The position numbers were made by a program, and so were the translations under genes. Below are positions 9,862 through 18,197 of a stretch of DNA of 64,000 nt, piece after piece (position 1 is the first letter of the stretch; each line of letters begins with the position of its first letter). The DNA lies in NCBI GenBank assembly GCA_036507005.1, contig DASXQT010000072.1, forward strand, positions 1 through 64,000. The letters run 5' to 3'. The notes under the pieces were generated by a model. It was not told the DNA's origin, searched no databases, and worked only from the letters and a program-made list of their open reading frames with translations. The DNA is from WS-2 sp036507005 (GTDB taxonomy: Bacteria > Eisenbacteria > RBG-16-71-46).

Positions 9862-11412
9862 GTGAAGCAGAAGATCATCATCAACGCCGATTCGTACGAG
9901 ACCCGCATCGCCATCCTCGAGGACGGCGAGCTCGCCGAGTTGCTGGTCGAGCGCGCCGAGCAGCGCCGCCACGTCGGGGACATCTACAAGGGCCGCGTCA
10001 ACGCCGTCCTGCCCGGCATGCAGGCCGCCTTCGTGGACCTCGGCCTGCCCAAGACCGGCTTCCTCCAGGCCTCGGACCTGGCCGAGTCGCTCAACACCCT
10101 CGACGACCTCTCGGATGCGGAGGAGGACGGCGAGCGCGACCACCGCCGCCGCCGCGCGCCCGTGCCCAAGATCGACGACCACCTGAAGAAGGGCCAGGAG
10201 GTCCTGGTCCAGATCACCAAGGAGCCGATCGGGACCAAGGGGCCGCGCGTCACGCAGCAGGTGAGCCTGCCGGGCCGCTACTGCGTGCTGATGCCGGGCG
10301 TGGACCACGTCGGGGTGTCGCGCCGCATCGAGGACCGCTCCGAGCGCCAGCGGATCAAGGCCATCATCACCGACCTCAAGCCCAAGGGCGTGGGCCTGAT
10401 CGCCCGCACCGCGGGCGAGGGCAAGGGCGATCCCGAGTTCGCGGCCGACGTCAAGCACCTGGTCAAGCTGTGGCACAAGGTGGACCGCAAGGCGGCCTCG
10501 GTGCGCGCCCCGGCGCTGGTGCACCGCGAGATGGAGATGACGGCCGGGCTGATCCGCGACCTGCTCACCGACGAGATCGAGGAGGTCGCGATCGACGACA
10601 AGGACACGTTCACCGAGATCCAGGCCTACCTGAAATCGGTCTCCCCCGAGCTGCGCGACCGGATCCATCTCTACAAGGACCGCGAGCCGATCTTCGACCG
10701 CTACGAGATCGAGCCCCAGATCGAGAAGACCTTCGAGCGCAAGGTGTGGCTCAAGAAGGGCGGCTACATCTGCATCGACCACGCCGAGGCGCTGGTCTCG
10801 ATCGACGTGAACACCGGCCGGTTCACCGGCAAGAAGAACCAGGAGGAGACCATCCTCCGCACCAACGTCGAGGCGGCGCGCGAGATCCCCCGCCAGCTCC
10901 GGCTGCGCGACATCGGCGGGATCATCGTGATCGACTTCATCGACATGGAGGTCGAGGCCAACAAGCGCGCGGTGCTCGAGGAGCTGCGCACCCAGCTGCG
11001 CAAGGACCGCGCCCGCACCCGGGCGTTCGCGGTCTCGGACCTGGGGCTGGTCGAGATGACCCGCCAGCGCGAGCGCTCGAGCCTGCTCCACTACTACACC
11101 GAGGACTGCCCGCATTGCGGAGGCCTGGGCAAGGTGCCGTCGCTCGAGACCATGCTGGTGAAGCTCGAGCGCGCGATGCGGAGGGTGGCGGCGCAGGGCG
11201 CCGAGCGGCGCATCACGGTCAAGGTGGCGCCCGAGGTCGCGCTCTACTTCATCGAGCAGGAGGCGCGGCGGTTCGCGGAGCTGGAGAAGCGCTTCCGGCT
11301 GAAAGTGGACCTCAAGGACGATCCCCAGCTCAAGCGCGGCGACATGCGGGTGCTGAGCGAGCGCAAGGTCGACCTCACCCGCGAGGTCGTGGGGGCGGTG
11401 CCGGGGACGTAG
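9862..11412 (+). CDS. rng: Ribonuclease G (RNase E/G family)
   Basis: 516 aa. RNase G is a 5'-end-sensing endoribonuclease that trims rRNA precursors and mRNAs. The N-terminus KQKIIINADSYETRIAILE is typical. An S1-like RNA-binding domain follows (GDIYKGRVNAVLPGMQAAFV), with a charged insert of about 40 residues. Catalytic Mg-binding aspartates lie in LVSIDVNTGRF and IVIDFIDME, and CPHCGG is the zinc-link-like CxxC. The GTG start was chosen because family proteins begin here and a GAAGGA lies about 9 bases upstream; a TTG at 9808 inside the previous gene is the alternative. It sits between the radical-SAM gene and rplU-rpmA, a familiar neighbourhood interrupted here by two envelope genes. Confidence 0.93.
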   Translation: MKQKIIINADSYETRIAILEDGELAELLVERAEQRRHVGDIYKGRVNAVLPGMQAAFVDLGLPKTGFLQASDLAESLNTLDDLSDAEEDGERDHRRRRAPVPKIDDHLKKGQEVLVQITKEPIGTKGPRVTQQVSLPGRYCVLMPGVDHVGVSRRIEDRSERQRIKAIITDLKPKGVGLIARTAGEGKGDPEFAADVKHLVKLWHKVDRKAASVRAPALVHREMEMTAGLIRDLLTDEIEEVAIDDKDTFTEIQAYLKSVSPELRDRIHLYKDREPIFDRYEIEPQIEKTFERKVWLKKGGYICIDHAEALVSIDVNTGRFTGKKNQEETILRTNVEAAREIPRQLRLRDIGGIIVIDFIDMEVEANKRAVLEELRTQLRKDRARTRAFAVSDLGLVEMTRQRERSSLLHYYTEDCPHCGGLGKVPSLETMLVKLERAMRRVAAQGAERRITVKVAPEVALYFIEQEARRFAELEKRFRLKVDLKDDPQLKRGDMRVLSERKVDLTREVVGAVPGT

Positions 11413-11493
11413 ATTTCGGGCTGGACAGCGGCCCGGGTGTGAGCCACCATCGAGTCGATTCGGCGGCCGGGCGTCTCCGGAAGGAGGCAGCCC

Positions 11494-12204
11494 ATGAAGG
11501 CCGCCGAATCGCTTTTCGAGTTCATGCCCTACGGGGCGCCCGAGCTCCTCGAGTCGCGGCGGGAGCGCATGGCGCGCGCCCTGGCCCTCGGCTCCCTCGC
11601 CACGCTTGCCCTGATCGTGTCGCTCGGCAGCGTTGCCAGGCTCGTCGCGGTGCCGCCGGTGGTGATCCCGGTCCCGCACATCGAACCTCACCAATTCCAG
11701 CGCATGCCGGATCTGATCCCGAAGGCGCCCGTGCCCTCGGCGCCGCCGACGCGCCCTGTGGCCGACGGCGTCGTGGTTCCGGTCCCGGAGCAGACGGTCG
11801 TGGAGCCCCAGAACCAGGGTCCGACGAGCGACCGTCCGGCGGGGGAGGCGGAGCGCCCGGGAGACACCTGCAATTGCGGGACGGCGCCGCCTGCTCAAGA
11901 GTTCCTGCCTCGGCCGGACAAGTACATCTACGTCGAGCAGCTCCCCGAGCCGGTCGGGCGCGTGCGGCCGATCTACCCCGAGATCGCGATCCAGGCCGGC
12001 GTGGAGGGGCTCGTGATCGTGAAGGCGCTGGTGGGGAAGAACGGGCGCGTACTCGATGTGCTGCTCGACCGGGATCGCCAGGTTCCGATGCTGAACGAAG
12101 CGGCCCTCGCGGCCGCGCGGCAATGGGTGTTCACGCCCGCGCTCGCGAGCGGCAAGCCGGTCGTGGTGTGGACCGCGATCCCGTTCCACTTCCGCCTGCA
12201 CTAG
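11494..12204 (+). CDS. TonB-family energy transducer protein
   Basis: 236 aa. It has a cytoplasmic N-terminus, one membrane helix (about residues 28-50, LALGSLATLALIVSLGSVARL), a Pro/Val-rich periplasmic linker (about 50-130) and a C-terminal TonB domain. That domain shows RPIYPEIAIQAGVEGLVIVKALVGKNGRV and ends AARQWVFTPALASGKPVVVW, the classic YP...G.V....V...G.V pattern. TonB proteins transmit proton-motive force from ExbB/ExbD to outer-membrane receptors such as the one at the end of this window. exbB and exbD are not in the window. The ATG has a strong GGAAGGAGG upstream. It is convergent with the following lipoprotein. Confidence 0.88.
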   Translation: MKAAESLFEFMPYGAPELLESRRERMARALALGSLATLALIVSLGSVARLVAVPPVVIPVPHIEPHQFQRMPDLIPKAPVPSAPPTRPVADGVVVPVPEQTVVEPQNQGPTSDRPAGEAERPGDTCNCGTAPPAQEFLPRPDKYIYVEQLPEPVGRVRPIYPEIAIQAGVEGLVIVKALVGKNGRVLDVLLDRDRQVPMLNEAALAAARQWVFTPALASGKPVVVWTAIPFHFRLH

Positions 12205-12229
12205 GCGGGCGCGGCGGTCGGGCGCCGGC

Positions 12230-12814
12230 TCACTCCATCAGCTTGCGGAAGCTGAGCGGGCGCTGCAGGCGCTCGAAACCCGTGCGGCGCGGATCGTCCA
12301 TCTGGGCGATCACGCGCTCGAGACTGCGCAATCCGTTGAAATCGGCGATCACGGCCGCCGAGGGCGGCGGCTCGGTCACCACGATCACGATCCTGAGCCG
12401 GGCGTTGACCAGGTTCCACGCGTCCAGCGCCTCGCGGCTCGGAGGGTAGCCGGGGAGCACCACGATCACGTCCGATTCCGCCGGGAGCTGATCGAGCACC
12501 TGGAGCGCCGCGTACTCCGACGGCCACTTGGGCAGCGAGATCACGACGTGCTGGAGTGCCGTGACGCCGGTGAGGTCGTGCAGCTCGGTGAGCGTCGGGA
12601 TGCGCGTGAACTGCACCGTGGTGCCGATCCGGAAATCGCTCCGGTCGAGCAGCAGGGGGAATGCAATGCTGGCGAACCCCGCGCGCCGGTCGGCGAACGG
12701 GCTGCCGAGCGGTGAGGCGGGCTCCGGCGGCTGGGCGGTGAGGGTCGGCGAGCCGGCCGCGCACCCCAGAAGAGCGCCGGCCGCGAAGGCGGCACCGATG
12801 ATCGAGCCACGCAT
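12230..12814 (-). CDS. Lipoprotein of unknown function
   Basis: 194 aa. The signal peptide MRGSIIGAAFAAGALLGC predicts lipidation at Cys18. The mature part has a Pro-rich linker, then a mixed alpha/beta region with hydrophobic beta-like segments (LQHVVISLP, DVIVVLPGYP, LRIVIVVTEPP). No catalytic motif was recognised. The ATG has GAGGAGG 4 bases upstream. A minus-strand promoter-like TTGCGG-N17-GATAGT sits about 50 bases before the start, back to back with the rplU promoter. Confidence 0.75.
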   Translation of the reverse strand: MRGSIIGAAFAAGALLGCAAGSPTLTAQPPEPASPLGSPFADRRAGFASIAFPLLLDRSDFRIGTTVQFTRIPTLTELHDLTGVTALQHVVISLPKWPSEYAALQVLDQLPAESDVIVVLPGYPPSREALDAWNLVNARLRIVIVVTEPPPSAAVIADFNGLRSLERVIAQMDDPRRTGFERLQRPLSFRKLME

Positions 12815-12866
12815 GAGACCTCCTCGAGGTTGACGCCGATCGTGGAGCCGGCGCGCGACTTCGGCG

Positions 12867-12895
12867 ACTATCGGCCAGCCGGACCGTGCCCGCAA
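12867..12895 (-). promoter_or_regulatory. Putative promoter of the 12230-12814 lipoprotein
   Basis: Minus-strand -35 TTGCGG, 17-base spacer, -10 GATAGT, ending 52 bases before the ATG. It is divergent from the rplU promoter. Confidence 0.45.
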
Positions 12896-12913
12896 CGGCC
12901 GCCGTCTCAGTTC

Positions 12914-12943
12914 TTGACGCAGCGCGCCGGGGCGTGGTAGAAA
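12914..12943 (+). promoter_or_regulatory. Putative promoter of rplU-rpmA
   Basis: -35 TTGACG, an 18-base spacer and -10 TAGAAA. It leaves a leader of roughly 90 bases before rplU, in which autoregulatory structure could exist, though none was obvious by eye. Confidence 0.5.
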
Positions 12944-13038
12944 CCGTCGAACGAGCGTCCGCGCGATCGGTCGCGCACTTGCGACGCGATCTCAAAACAT
13001 CCCCGCGACTTCAAGCCCGCCAAGGAGATAGAAAGCCG

Positions 13039-13350
13039 ATGTATGCCATCGTCCAGATCAACGGAATCCAGACCAAGGTGGCTCCGGACGAGACGCTCGA
13101 GGTGCCACGCCTCAAGGGGAAGCCGGGCGACAAGCTGAAGTTCGACCGGGTGATGCTGGTCTCCGACGGGGACCGGATCACGGTCGGCCAGCCATTTCTC
13201 CAGGGAGCGTCGCTCACCGCCGAGGTCGTCGACCACCTCAAGGGCAAGAAGCTCAAGATCTTCAAGTTCAAGCGCCGGAACGACTACCGGCGCCGGCGCG
13301 GACACCGGGACCAGCTCACGCGGATCCGCGTGACGGCCATCACCGCGTAG
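13039..13350 (+). CDS. rplU: 50S ribosomal protein L21
   Basis: 103 aa, the normal length. It begins MYAIVQINGIQTKV, contains FDRVMLVSDGDRITVGQPFL and ends in the basic KKLKIFKFKRRNDYRRRRGHR region that contacts 23S rRNA. The ATG is preceded by AAGGAG. Nine bases separate it from rpmA, forming the universal L21-L27 pair. The usual obg gene does not follow. Confidence 0.97.
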   Translation: MYAIVQINGIQTKVAPDETLEVPRLKGKPGDKLKFDRVMLVSDGDRITVGQPFLQGASLTAEVVDHLKGKKLKIFKFKRRNDYRRRRGHRDQLTRIRVTAITA

Positions 13351-13359
13351 GAGCCGAGC

Positions 13360-13635
13360 ATGGCACATAAAAAGGGCCAGTCGTCTTCCAAGAACAACCG
13401 CGAGTCGAACGCGCAGCGCCTGGGCGTCAAGCGCTTCGGCGGCCAGTTCGTGCGGGCGGGGAGCATCATCGTGCGGCAGCGCGGCACCCGGTTCCATCCC
13501 GGCCGCAACGTCGGGCTGGGGAGGGACCACACGCTGTTCGCGCTCTCCGATGGCGAGGTCAAGTTCACCGGCTCCGCGGAGACGCGCCGCAAGGTGCACG
13601 TGCTCCCGCGCGAGGCGGCCACTCCCGCGGCCTAG
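13360..13635 (+). CDS. rpmA: 50S ribosomal protein L27
   Basis: 91 aa. The N-terminus MAHKKGQSSSKNNRES is the extended arm reaching the peptidyl-transferase centre. It is followed by RLGVKRFGGQ, then AGSIIVRQRGTRFHPG and NVGLGRDHTLFAL, all typical of L27. The arm starts directly after Met, without a Firmicute-type cleavable extension. A hairpin followed by a short T-rich run comes after the stop, so the ribosomal transcript probably ends here. Confidence 0.97.
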   Translation: MAHKKGQSSSKNNRESNAQRLGVKRFGGQFVRAGSIIVRQRGTRFHPGRNVGLGRDHTLFALSDGEVKFTGSAETRRKVHVLPREAATPAA

Positions 13636-13650
13636 CCGGATCTTCACGAG

Positions 13651-13697
13651 CGCCACGCCGCCCCGGGTCCGCGCGGACCTCGAGGAGCGTGGCGTTT
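13651..13697 (+). terminator. Nested hairpin, probable terminator after rpmA
   Basis: An outer stem CGCCACG/CGTGGCG (13651-13657 with 13688-13694) encloses the perfect 14-bp palindrome GGTCCGCGCGGACC (13666-13679) and is followed by TTTCGATTGT. The weak T-run is usual for such GC-rich DNA. Confidence 0.5.
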
Positions 13698-13734
13698 CGA
13701 TTGTGGGATCGACCGAAGAGGGGAGGGCGGGAAC

Positions 13735-14667
13735 GTGAAGAGCAAGGTGACGGTGATCGGGGCGGGAAACGTCGGCGCCAACACGGCGCTCTACATCGCC
13801 GAGCGCGGGCTCGCCGACGTGACGCTGGTGGACATCGTCGAGGGCATGCCCCAGGGCAAGGCGCTCGACCTGCAGCAGGCGGCGCCCCTGTGGCATCGCG
13901 GCGCCCGGCTCGCGGGCGCGAACGACCTCGCCGCGGTGGCGGGCTCGGACGTGGTGGTGATGACCGCGGGCTTCCCGCGCAAGCCCGGCATGTCGCGCAC
14001 CGACCTGCTCAAGGCCAACGCCGACATCGTGCGGCCCGCGGCCGAGGCGGTGCGGAAGCACGCGCCCCAGGCGATGGTGGTGGTGGTGACGAACCCGCTC
14101 GACGTGATGGCGTGGATGTTCTGGAAGGTGACCGGGTTCCCGAAGGCGCGCGTGATGGGCATGGCGGGCATCCTCGACTCCACGCGCTTCCGCGCGTTCC
14201 TGGCGATGGAGCTGGGCGTCTCGGGCGCGGACGTGCAGGCGATGGTGCTGGGCGGGCACGGCGACTCGATGGTGCCGCTGCCGCGCTTCACCACGATCGC
14301 GGGCATCCCGATCGGCGAGCTGCTGCCGGCCGACCGCATCGCGGCGATCGCCCAGCGCACCCGCGACGGCGGCGCCGAGATCGTGAAGCTCCTGAAGACC
14401 GGCTCGGCCTACTACGCTCCCGCGATGTCGGCGGTCGAGATGGTGGAGGCGATCCTCACCGACCAGAAGCGCATGGTGCCGTGCTCGGTGCTGCTCGAGG
14501 GCGAGTACGGAATGCGCGACCTCTTCCTCGGCGTGCCCGTGGTGCTCGGCGGGCGCGGGGTGGAGAGGATCGTCGAGCTGAAGCTCACCCCGGACGAGCT
14601 CGGCGCGCTCCAGAAGAGCGGCAAGGACGTGAGCGCCTCGATCGCGGAGCTGGGCGTCACGGTCTGA
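13735..14667 (+). CDS. mdh: Malate dehydrogenase (LDH-like type)
   Basis: 310 aa. It catalyses NAD-dependent interconversion of malate and oxaloacetate in the TCA cycle. The N-terminal Rossmann motif is VIGAGNVGAN. The substrate loop FPRKPGMSRTD carries the arginine at the malate-specifying position (R-K-P-G-M-S-R). Asp lies in GILDSTRF, and the catalytic histidine in GGHGDSMVPL. This signature marks the LDH-like MDH group common in anaerobes and FCB bacteria. The GTG start is preceded by GGGAGGG. It stands alone between two hairpins, so is probably monocistronic. Confidence 0.93.
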   Translation: MKSKVTVIGAGNVGANTALYIAERGLADVTLVDIVEGMPQGKALDLQQAAPLWHRGARLAGANDLAAVAGSDVVVMTAGFPRKPGMSRTDLLKANADIVRPAAEAVRKHAPQAMVVVVTNPLDVMAWMFWKVTGFPKARVMGMAGILDSTRFRAFLAMELGVSGADVQAMVLGGHGDSMVPLPRFTTIAGIPIGELLPADRIAAIAQRTRDGGAEIVKLLKTGSAYYAPAMSAVEMVEAILTDQKRMVPCSVLLEGEYGMRDLFLGVPVVLGGRGVERIVELKLTPDELGALQKSGKDVSASIAELGVTV

Positions 14668-14699
14668 GGCGGCCGGCGCGATCCCCGCGCTGCCGCCTC
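14666..14699 (+). terminator. GC-rich hairpin at the mdh stop codon
   Basis: GAGGCGGC (14666-14673) pairs with GCCGCCTC (14692-14699), and an inner GCGCG pairing lengthens the stem. The mdh stop lies in the stem. There is no U-tract, so it may act as an mRNA 3' stabiliser instead. Confidence 0.4.
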
Positions 14700-14815
14700 T
14701 CACGCAAGCTTCAGCACCCAGTTTCGCCCGCCGGTAGGCGACCTGGCCGCGGGGTGCGCCGCTGCGAGCGCGCCGATCTTCGCCCGCCCGCGCACGCTCT
14801 GGTAGGTTCCCGATC

Positions 14816-15538
14816 GTGCAGGTGAAGCCCGTCCTCGCCGTCGTCCCGGCGCGCTATGCCGCCTCGCGCTTCCCCGGCAAGCCGCTCGCCCTGCTGTGGG
14901 GCCGGCCGCTCATCCGGCACGTGTGGGAGCGGGCGCGCGCCGCGCGCGGCGTCGACCGTCTCGTGATCGCCACCGACGACGACCGCATCGCGGATTCGGC
15001 CCGCGGCTTCGGCGCCGAGGTCGAGATGACCTCGCCCGCGTGCGCGAGCGGCACGGATCGCGCGGCCGAGGTGGCGCGCCGGCATCCCGAGGCCGGCATC
15101 GTGCTCAACCTCCAGGGCGACGAGCCCGAGCTGGACTCCCAGGCCGTGAGCGCGCTGGTCCTTGGCATGCGCGCCGAGCCGGGAGTCCGCATGGCGACTC
15201 TCGCGCACCGCGAGGCCGACCCCGAGGCCCTGCGCTCGCCGGACGTGGTCAAGGTGACCGTGGACGCGCAGGGCTTCGCGCTCACGTTCAGCCGCGACGC
15301 CGCGCGCGCGGGCGACGCGCCGCTCCGCCACGTCGGGGTCTACGGCTTCACGCGCGACTTCCTGATCGAGTTCGCCTCCTGGCCACCCGCAGCCGGGGAG
15401 CAGGCGCAGCGCCTGGAGCAGCTCCGGGCGCTCGAGCGCGGCGTGCGGATCCGGGTCTACGAGTGCGAGCGCGCCTTCGCGGGCGTGGACACGCCCGAGC
15501 AGCTCGCGGCGTTGGAGAAGCGCGGGCCGCCGGCATGA
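14816..15538 (+). CDS. kdsB: 3-deoxy-manno-octulosonate cytidylyltransferase (CMP-Kdo synthetase)
   Basis: 240 aa. It activates Kdo with CTP to give CMP-Kdo for lipid A-Kdo assembly in the cytoplasm. The N-terminus VVPARYAASRFPGKPL is the nucleotide-binding signature of the family. RLVIATDDDRIADSARGFG, then LNLQGDEPEL and HVGVYGFTRDFL are further family blocks. The GTG start has no Shine-Dalgarno; a -10-like TAGGTT lies 8 bases upstream, so a leaderless mRNA is possible. pyrG, which makes the CTP substrate, is the next gene and the remaining kds genes follow it. Confidence 0.95.
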   Translation: MQVKPVLAVVPARYAASRFPGKPLALLWGRPLIRHVWERARAARGVDRLVIATDDDRIADSARGFGAEVEMTSPACASGTDRAAEVARRHPEAGIVLNLQGDEPELDSQAVSALVLGMRAEPGVRMATLAHREADPEALRSPDVVKVTVDAQGFALTFSRDAARAGDAPLRHVGVYGFTRDFLIEFASWPPAAGEQAQRLEQLRALERGVRIRVYECERAFAGVDTPEQLAALEKRGPPA

Positions 15539-15556
15539 GGCGCCGCCCGCCACCGC

Positions 15557-15579
15557 CGCGCGGCCGCTGAGGCCGCGCG
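15557..15579 (+). terminator. Perfect 9-bp GC hairpin after kdsB
   Basis: CGCGCGGCC and GGCCGCGCG pair around the 5-base loop GCTGA, 18 bases after the kdsB stop. There is no U-run. It is either a terminator or an attenuator before pyrG. Confidence 0.4.
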
Positions 15580-15581
15580 CG

Positions 15582-15611
15582 TTCGCCTCGCCGTTCGAGC
15601 TGTGCTAGCCT
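15582..15611 (+). promoter_or_regulatory. Weak putative promoter of pyrG operon
   Basis: TTCGCC, an 18-base spacer and TAGCCT. The -35 match is poor, but the -10 resembles others in the window. Confidence 0.3.
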
Positions 15612-15705
15612 GCAGTCCCGTGCCGACGATGCGCGGGCGGATCGCAGACGCCGTTTCGGGCAGCCCATTCGCCCGGGACGGCGTATCGCTTGGAGGAGGG
15701 CGGGC

Positions 15706-17379
15706 ATGACCAGGATCGTGGTCGTCACCGGCGGGGTGGTCTCCTCGCTGGGCAAGGGAATCGCCGCCGCTTCGCTGGGGCTGCTGCTCAAGGCGCGCGG
15801 CCTGCGCGTGACGCTGCAGAAGCTCGACCCCTACCTCAACATCGATCCCGGCACGATGAGCCCGTTCCAGCACGGCGAGGTGTTCGTCACCGACGACGGC
15901 GCCGAGACCGACCTCGACCTCGGCCATTACGAGCGCTTCACCGGCGTCTCGGTGACCCGCAGCCACAACGTCACCGCCGGCCAGGTCTACGACGCCATCC
16001 TCGCCAAGGAGCGGCGCGGCGACTACCTGGGGCGCACCGTGCAGGTGATCCCGCACGTCACCGACGAGATCAAGCGCCGCATCACGGGCCTCGGACTCAG
16101 CACCCAGGCCGACGTCCAGATCGTGGAGATCGGCGGCACCGTGGGCGACATCGAGTCGCTGCCGTTCCTCGAGGCGGTGCGCCAGCTCCGGCTCGAGCGC
16201 CGCCGCGAGACGCTGTTCGTGCACGTCACCCTGGTGCCGTTCATCCGCGCCGCGGGCGAGATGAAGACCAAGCCCACCCAGCACAGCGTGAAGGAGCTGC
16301 GCGAGATCGGCATCCAGCCCGACATCCTGCTGTGCCGCAGCGAGGCGCCGCTGCCGAGCGACGTGCGCGAGAAGATCGCGCTGTTCTGCAACGTGCCGAG
16401 CGAGGCGGTGATCGCGGCCACCGACGTGGGCTCGATCTACCAGGTGCCGCAGGTGTTCCACGCCGGCGGCCTGGACGCCCTGGTGGTGCGCGAGCTGGCG
16501 CTCGAGGCCGAAGAGCCCGACCTCCGGGCGTGGGGCGACTTCGTCGAGCGCGTGCTCCATCCCGGGCGCCAGTGCGAGATCGCGATCGTCGGCAAGTACA
16601 CGCACGTGCGCGACGCCTACAAGAGCATCCTCGAGGCGCTGGTCCACGCGGGCGCCGCCAACGACGCGCGCGTCCGCGTGCGCTGGGTCGAGGGCGAGGC
16701 GCTGGAGCAGAGCGGCGCCCCCGCGCACCTCGCGGACGTCGACGGGATCATCGTGCCGGGCGGATTCGGCGAGCGCGGGATCGAGGGCAAGATCCTGGCC
16801 GCCCAGTACGCGCGCGAGTACTCGATTCCCTATCTCGGGCTCTGCCTCGGCATGCAGGTCGCGACCATCGAGTTCGCGCGCCACGTGGTGGGCTGGCGCG
16901 AGGCCAACTCGAGCGAGTTCGACCCCCAGTCGCCGCAGAAGGTGATCGACCTGATGCCCGACCAGTCGGGGATCACCGAGAAGGGCGGCACGATGCGGCT
17001 CGGCGCCTACCGTTGCGAGCTCAAGGAGGGGAGCCTGGCGGCCCGGGTCTACGGCCGGCGCGAGATCGAGGAACGCCACCGCCACCGCTACGAGTTCAAC
17101 CACAAGTACGCGGCCCAGCTCCAGTCGCGCGGGCTCGTGCTCTCGGGGAAATGCGTGGGGCGCGAGCTGGTGGAGATCATCGAGCTGCCCGATCACCCCT
17201 GGTTCCTCGCGGTCCAGTTCCATCCGGAGCTCAAGTCGCGGCCCCACGAGCCGCATCCGCTGTTCGCGGACTTCGTGCGCGCCGCGCTCGAGCGCCGCCG
17301 CGCGCGCCTCGGGGACGACCGCCGCGACGAGGCGCACGAGGCCGGGGGCGCCGCGCCGCGGCACCGCGCGCGCTCATGA
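15706..17379 (+). CDS. pyrG: CTP synthase
   Basis: 557 aa. It converts UTP to CTP using ATP and glutamine-derived ammonia. The synthetase half begins VVVTGGVVSSLGKGI (P-loop) and has KLDPYLNIDPGTMSP and EVFVTDDGAETDLDLGHYERF. The glutaminase half has PGGFGERGIEGK, the nucleophile Cys in LGLCLGMQVA and the triad region VQFHPELKS. The start ATG has GGAGGAGGG upstream. Its stop overlaps the kdsA ATG (ATGA), so CTP supply is coupled to Kdo synthesis. The C-terminal tail of about 30 Arg-rich residues is longer than usual. Confidence 0.97.
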   Translation: MTRIVVVTGGVVSSLGKGIAAASLGLLLKARGLRVTLQKLDPYLNIDPGTMSPFQHGEVFVTDDGAETDLDLGHYERFTGVSVTRSHNVTAGQVYDAILAKERRGDYLGRTVQVIPHVTDEIKRRITGLGLSTQADVQIVEIGGTVGDIESLPFLEAVRQLRLERRRETLFVHVTLVPFIRAAGEMKTKPTQHSVKELREIGIQPDILLCRSEAPLPSDVREKIALFCNVPSEAVIAATDVGSIYQVPQVFHAGGLDALVVRELALEAEEPDLRAWGDFVERVLHPGRQCEIAIVGKYTHVRDAYKSILEALVHAGAANDARVRVRWVEGEALEQSGAPAHLADVDGIIVPGGFGERGIEGKILAAQYAREYSIPYLGLCLGMQVATIEFARHVVGWREANSSEFDPQSPQKVIDLMPDQSGITEKGGTMRLGAYRCELKEGSLAARVYGRREIEERHRHRYEFNHKYAAQLQSRGLVLSGKCVGRELVEIIELPDHPWFLAVQFHPELKSRPHEPHPLFADFVRAALERRRARLGDDRRDEAHEAGGAAPRHRARS

Positions 17380-18197
17380 AGCGCTTCGCGATCGGGAGCG
17401 CCGAGGCCGGAGGGGCGCCGCTCCTCGTGATCGCAGGACCGTGCGTGGTGGAGGGCGCCGACACCTGCCTCGAGGTCGCGACCCAGCTCAAGGCCGCATG
17501 TGCGGCGCGTGGCCTGCCCTACGTGTTCAAGGCCTCCTACCGCAAGGCCAACCGCTCGAGCGCGCGCTCCTTCGAGGGGCCGGGGATCGAGGAGGGGCTC
17601 GCGATCCTGGCCCGGGTGCGGGACGAGGCGGGGGTGCCGGTGCTCACCGACGTGCACGAGGAGCGCGAGGTGCCGGCCGCGGCCGCGGTCGCCGACGTGC
17701 TCCAGATCCCCGCGTTCCTCTCGCGCCAGACCGGGCTGCTCCAGGCGGCGGCGCGCAGCGGGCGCGCGGTGAACGTCAAGAAGGGGCAGTTCTTGGCACC
17801 CGGGGACATGGTGCAGGTGGTGGAGAAGCTGGCCGCCGCGGGCTGCGAGCGCATCCTGCTCACCGAGCGCGGCACCACCTTCGGCTACCACGACCTGGTG
17901 GTGGACATGCGCGCGCTCGTGATCATGCGCGATCTGGGCTGGCCGGTGGTGTTCGACGCGACCCACAGCCTGCAGCGCCCCGGGGGCGCAGAGACCGGCG
18001 GCGATCGGCGTTTCGCGTTTCCGCTCATGCGGGCCGCGGTCGCGTGCGGAGTGGACGGGCTGTTCTTCGAGACCCATCCCGATCCCGCGCGCGCCCAGTC
18101 GGACGCGGCCACCCAGCTTCCGCTCGACCAGGCGGCGGCGTTCCTCGACGAGGCGCTCCGGGTGCGCGAGTCGCTCGGGGCGCGAACCCATGCCTGA
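17376..18197 (+). CDS. kdsA: 3-deoxy-8-phosphooctulonate synthase (Kdo-8-P synthase)
   Basis: 273 aa. It condenses phosphoenolpyruvate with arabinose-5-phosphate to give Kdo-8-phosphate. IAGPCVVEG carries the Cys typical of the metal-dependent KdsA class, followed by KANRSS, LQIPAFLSRQT, VNVKKGQFLAP, LTERGTTFGYHDLVVDMR and FDATHSLQRPGG. The ATG overlaps the pyrG stop by ATGA. The 3' end overlaps kdsC by 8 bases. The metal-dependent assignment comes from the Cys in GPC and is an inference from known enzymes. Confidence 0.96.
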   Translation: MKRFAIGSAEAGGAPLLVIAGPCVVEGADTCLEVATQLKAACAARGLPYVFKASYRKANRSSARSFEGPGIEEGLAILARVRDEAGVPVLTDVHEEREVPAAAAVADVLQIPAFLSRQTGLLQAAARSGRAVNVKKGQFLAPGDMVQVVEKLAAAGCERILLTERGTTFGYHDLVVDMRALVIMRDLGWPVVFDATHSLQRPGGAETGGDRRFAFPLMRAAVACGVDGLFFETHPDPARAQSDAATQLPLDQAAAFLDEALRVRESLGARTHA

